Shown here: piece after piece, positions 22,410 to 23,999 of the stretch
Numbering within the stretch: position 1 is the first letter of the stretch
Layout of the letters: every line of letters begins with the position of its first letter
Source: a bacterium
GTDB lineage: Bacteria > Patescibacteria > ABY1 > JAGPKW01
NCBI GenBank assembly: GCA_021780535.1
Contig: JAJXYN010000001.1
Coordinates: 1 to 23,999, forward strand
Length of the DNA stretch: 23,999 nucleotides
Reading direction: 5' to 3'
Notes under the pieces: model-generated
Told to the model about the DNA's origin: nothing
The model's input: only the letters and a program-made list of their open reading frames with translations
Database searches by the model: none
Position numbers and translations under genes: made by a program

Positions 22410-23177
22410 ATGAACGAAAATATTATTATTAATTTATTTCATCTTATGAATAAATATAATTATAAATTTAATAATAAAAATTTTGACTATCATCTTCGTG
22501 ATGATGTTGATTTTTCTGTATTTAATGAAATTTTTAAACTAATGGAATATAAATCTTCTATTGATGTTATTAAAAATGCCAAAAACCCGGTGATTGATAT
22601 TGGTGCTCATGTTGGATTTTTTTCTATTTTTGTTACTTGTTTAAATAGTAATGTTAATATTTATTCTATTGAGCCTGAAAAAAATAATTTTGAATTTTTG
22701 AATAAACATAAAAATGAGAATAACTTTTTAAATATTAAAACTTTTAAATGTGCAATAGGAAAAGAGACAAAAGATGGCGAATTAATAATTGCAGAAGATA
22801 GTATTAATAATAAAATAAGAAAAGTTGAGAAGATAAGAATGAATGAGAAATTGAGAAAAGAAGATTATCAAAAAGTTAGAATATTTTCTTTGAAAGATTT
22901 TTTAGTGGATAATGAAATAGAAAGAGTATCATTAATTAAAATAGATATTGAGGGTGGAGAGTATGATATTTTTGAAAATCTTGATAATGATATTTTTTCT
23001 AAAATTGGAGCTTTTATTCTTGAATATCATAATATTAAAACAAAAAATGAAAAACCAAAAACCAAAAAAGATATAGAAAACAAATTAAGAGAAAACGGAT
23101 TTTCTGTTCAGGTTTTTCCATCTAAATTTGATAAAGATTTAGGGTTTATTTTTGCTATAAATAAAAGGATGTTATAA
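22410..23177 (+). CDS. FkbM family SAM-dependent methyltransferase
   Basis: The 255-aa product has the Rossmann methyltransferase motifs of the FkbM family. Motif I is VIDIGAHVGFFS (61-72), the acidic end of strand 2 is SIEPE (86-90), and the family-specific LIKIDIEGGEYDIF is at about 175-188. Most FkbM members O-methylate sugars or small molecules, so a surface glycan modification is possible, but no glycosyltransferase is in the window. Residues about 20-45 (FDYHLRDDVDFSVFNEIF) resemble the short segment before motif I in other members. The spacer before it (22325-22409) holds only a 17-codon frame (22335-22388) with no support as a gene. Confidence 0.85.
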   Translation: MNENIIINLFHLMNKYNYKFNNKNFDYHLRDDVDFSVFNEIFKLMEYKSSIDVIKNAKNPVIDIGAHVGFFSIFVTCLNSNVNIYSIEPEKNNFEFLNKHKNENNFLNIKTFKCAIGKETKDGELIIAEDSINNKIRKVEKIRMNEKLRKEDYQKVRIFSLKDFLVDNEIERVSLIKIDIEGGEYDIFENLDNDIFSKIGAFILEYHNIKTKNEKPKTKKDIENKLRENGFSVQVFPSKFDKDLGFIFAINKRML

Positions 23178-23228
23178 TAGAGTGATAAATAACTAATAAT
23201 AATTTAAGATAAGAATTAAGAATAGATA

Positions 23229-23999
23229 ATGAATAATTGTAAAAGTTTTAATTTAAACTTATTTAAAAGTATATTAAATGTATTGAGTTTTAGTTTTATA
23301 TTTTTTATTTTTAGTTTTATATTTTTTTTTAATTTTAATAATATAGTTCTTGCTGATTCTACTCTTGACCAGCAATGTGCTTCTAATTGTCCTCCTGGTC
23401 AAACTTGTAAGTTTCTTCCTAAATGTGTAACTGGTTGTAATTCTGGTTGTCAGATAGGGTATTATCTTAGTGATGGTGATGGTGATCCTACTAACAACTG
23501 TGACCCTAGTAATGGGGGTGTTACTGATTCTAATGGTAGATGTATAAAATCTAATGTAAAAGGTATATGTGAAATATGTCCTCCTGGTTTCTATTGTAAA
23601 GGTGGTATGAAAGATAAGATACCTTGTCCTGTTGGTAAATATACTGATAAACCTGGTTCTATACAATCTTCAGATTGTATAGCTCCTCCTCTAGGTTATT
23701 GTGTTGCTAAAGCTAAAGTTGTTGGTACTAATACTGGTACTATTCCTAGTCTTTGTATTTTAACTCCTAGTAATACTTTAACTCCTACAGATAGTAGTAA
23801 TCCTGCTAGTGAAGATATATCTGGTGCTATTAATTCTACTATGCCAAATGATGCTGGTATTATTGGATATACTTTAAATAATAAGCTAGGAGCTAATATA
23901 GCTATTCCTTGTCCTCTTGGAACTTATGATTCTAGAACTGACTCTTCTACTGCTAATGCTGGTTGTAAAGTTCCTGATCAAGGATACTGTTCTTCTTTT
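23229..23999 (+). CDS. cysteine-rich secreted protein with ephrin-receptor-like/GCC2-GCC3-type repeats (partial, 3' end missing)
   Basis: From the ATG at 23229 an open frame of 257 codons runs to the window edge without a stop; an in-frame TAG at 23223 bounds it upstream. Residues 1-42 form a long signal peptide, very rich in Phe/Ile and ending IVLA. The visible mature part has 18 cysteines in about 215 residues, in units of the form CPPGxYC or CPxGxY followed by a Thr/Ser-rich stretch and another Cys: CPPGQTC, CPPGFYCKGG, CPVGKYTDKPGS then SDC, CPLGTYDSRTDSS then AGC. That is the pattern of the GCC2/GCC3 or Tyr-kinase ephrin-receptor-like domain, common in eukaryotic surface proteins. It is exported and probably disulfide-bonded. 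It may be a large adhesin. The antisense frame here is a shadow. Confidence 0.8.
   Translation, partial: MNNCKSFNLNLFKSILNVLSFSFIFFIFSFIFFFNFNNIVLADSTLDQQCASNCPPGQTCKFLPKCVTGCNSGCQIGYYLSDGDGDPTNNCDPSNGGVTDSNGRCIKSNVKGICEICPPGFYCKGGMKDKIPCPVGKYTDKPGSIQSSDCIAPPLGYCVAKAKVVGTNTGTIPSLCILTPSNTLTPTDSSNPASEDISGAINSTMPNDAGIIGYTLNNKLGANIAIPCPLGTYDSRTDSSTANAGCKVPDQGYCSSF

Noticed and set aside
23274..23666. 130-aa minus-strand frame near the window end
   Set aside because: It is the antisense of the cysteine-rich secreted protein, whose + frame has a signal peptide and regular Cys units. Its Thr/Arg/Ile-rich repeats mirror the other strand.

Overview
This AT-rich window (A+T clearly dominant, short AT-only spacers, few Shine-Dalgarno sequences) carries almost everything on the + strand. 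The protein set (a chromosomal PrgI/VirB4/VirB6-type secretion operon, small membrane proteins, many secreted hypotheticals, a RodZ-like protein next to recA) suggests a member of the Patescibacteria (Candidate Phyla Radiation), perhaps a Parcubacteria-like lineage. That placement is inference, since the window has no rRNA or other phylogenetic marker beyond recA and rsmE. UGA acts as a stop at least once (1384-1386) and does not interrupt conserved genes, so the code is the standard bacterial one, not the UGA=Gly code of Gracilibacteria/Absconditabacteria.

Layout. 1-2.7 kb: a small lipoprotein, a RodZ-like membrane protein with an extracytoplasmic Ig-like domain, and recA, each followed by a hairpin terminator. 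2.7-6.2 kb: two exported proteins, one unknown and one large C39-like cysteine peptidase joined to a right-handed beta-helix. A long imperfect palindrome lies between them. 6.2-7.2 kb: a free-standing [FeFe]-hydrogenase H-domain-like protein with its own promoter and a 20-bp perfect hairpin behind it. 7.2-18.9 kb: a seven-gene type IV secretion-like operon (a very long VirB6/TrbL-like protein, an orphan, PrgI/VirB3-like, TraC/VirB4-N-like, VirB4 ATPase, a VirB8-like protein, a C-terminally anchored Ala/Gly-rich protein), ending with a membrane-anchored beta-propeller. 18.9-21.3 kb: tRNA-Leu(UAA), an exported lamin-tail/OB-fold protein, and convergent tRNA-Asp(GUC). 21.3-22.3 kb: a promoter followed at once by a leader with mutually exclusive perfect stems, then a 60-aa membrane protein overlapping rsmE by one base. 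22.4-24 kb: an FkbM-type methyltransferase and the start of a cysteine-rich secreted protein that runs off the window.

How it fits together: the secretion-like genes have the inner-membrane core of a minimal Gram-positive-style type IV system (B3, B4, B6 and a B8-like protein). No relaxase, VirD4 coupling protein or VirB11 is visible, so a resident transport, DNA-uptake or pilus machine is more likely than a mobile element. The other exported proteins would form part of the cell surface of a small, probably host-attached cell. The least explained items are the stand-alone H-domain protein, the structured leader before the rsmE operon, a roughly 76-bp dispersed repeat with a terminator hairpin (behind recA and behind tRNA-Leu), and two other families of palindromic intergenic repeats.
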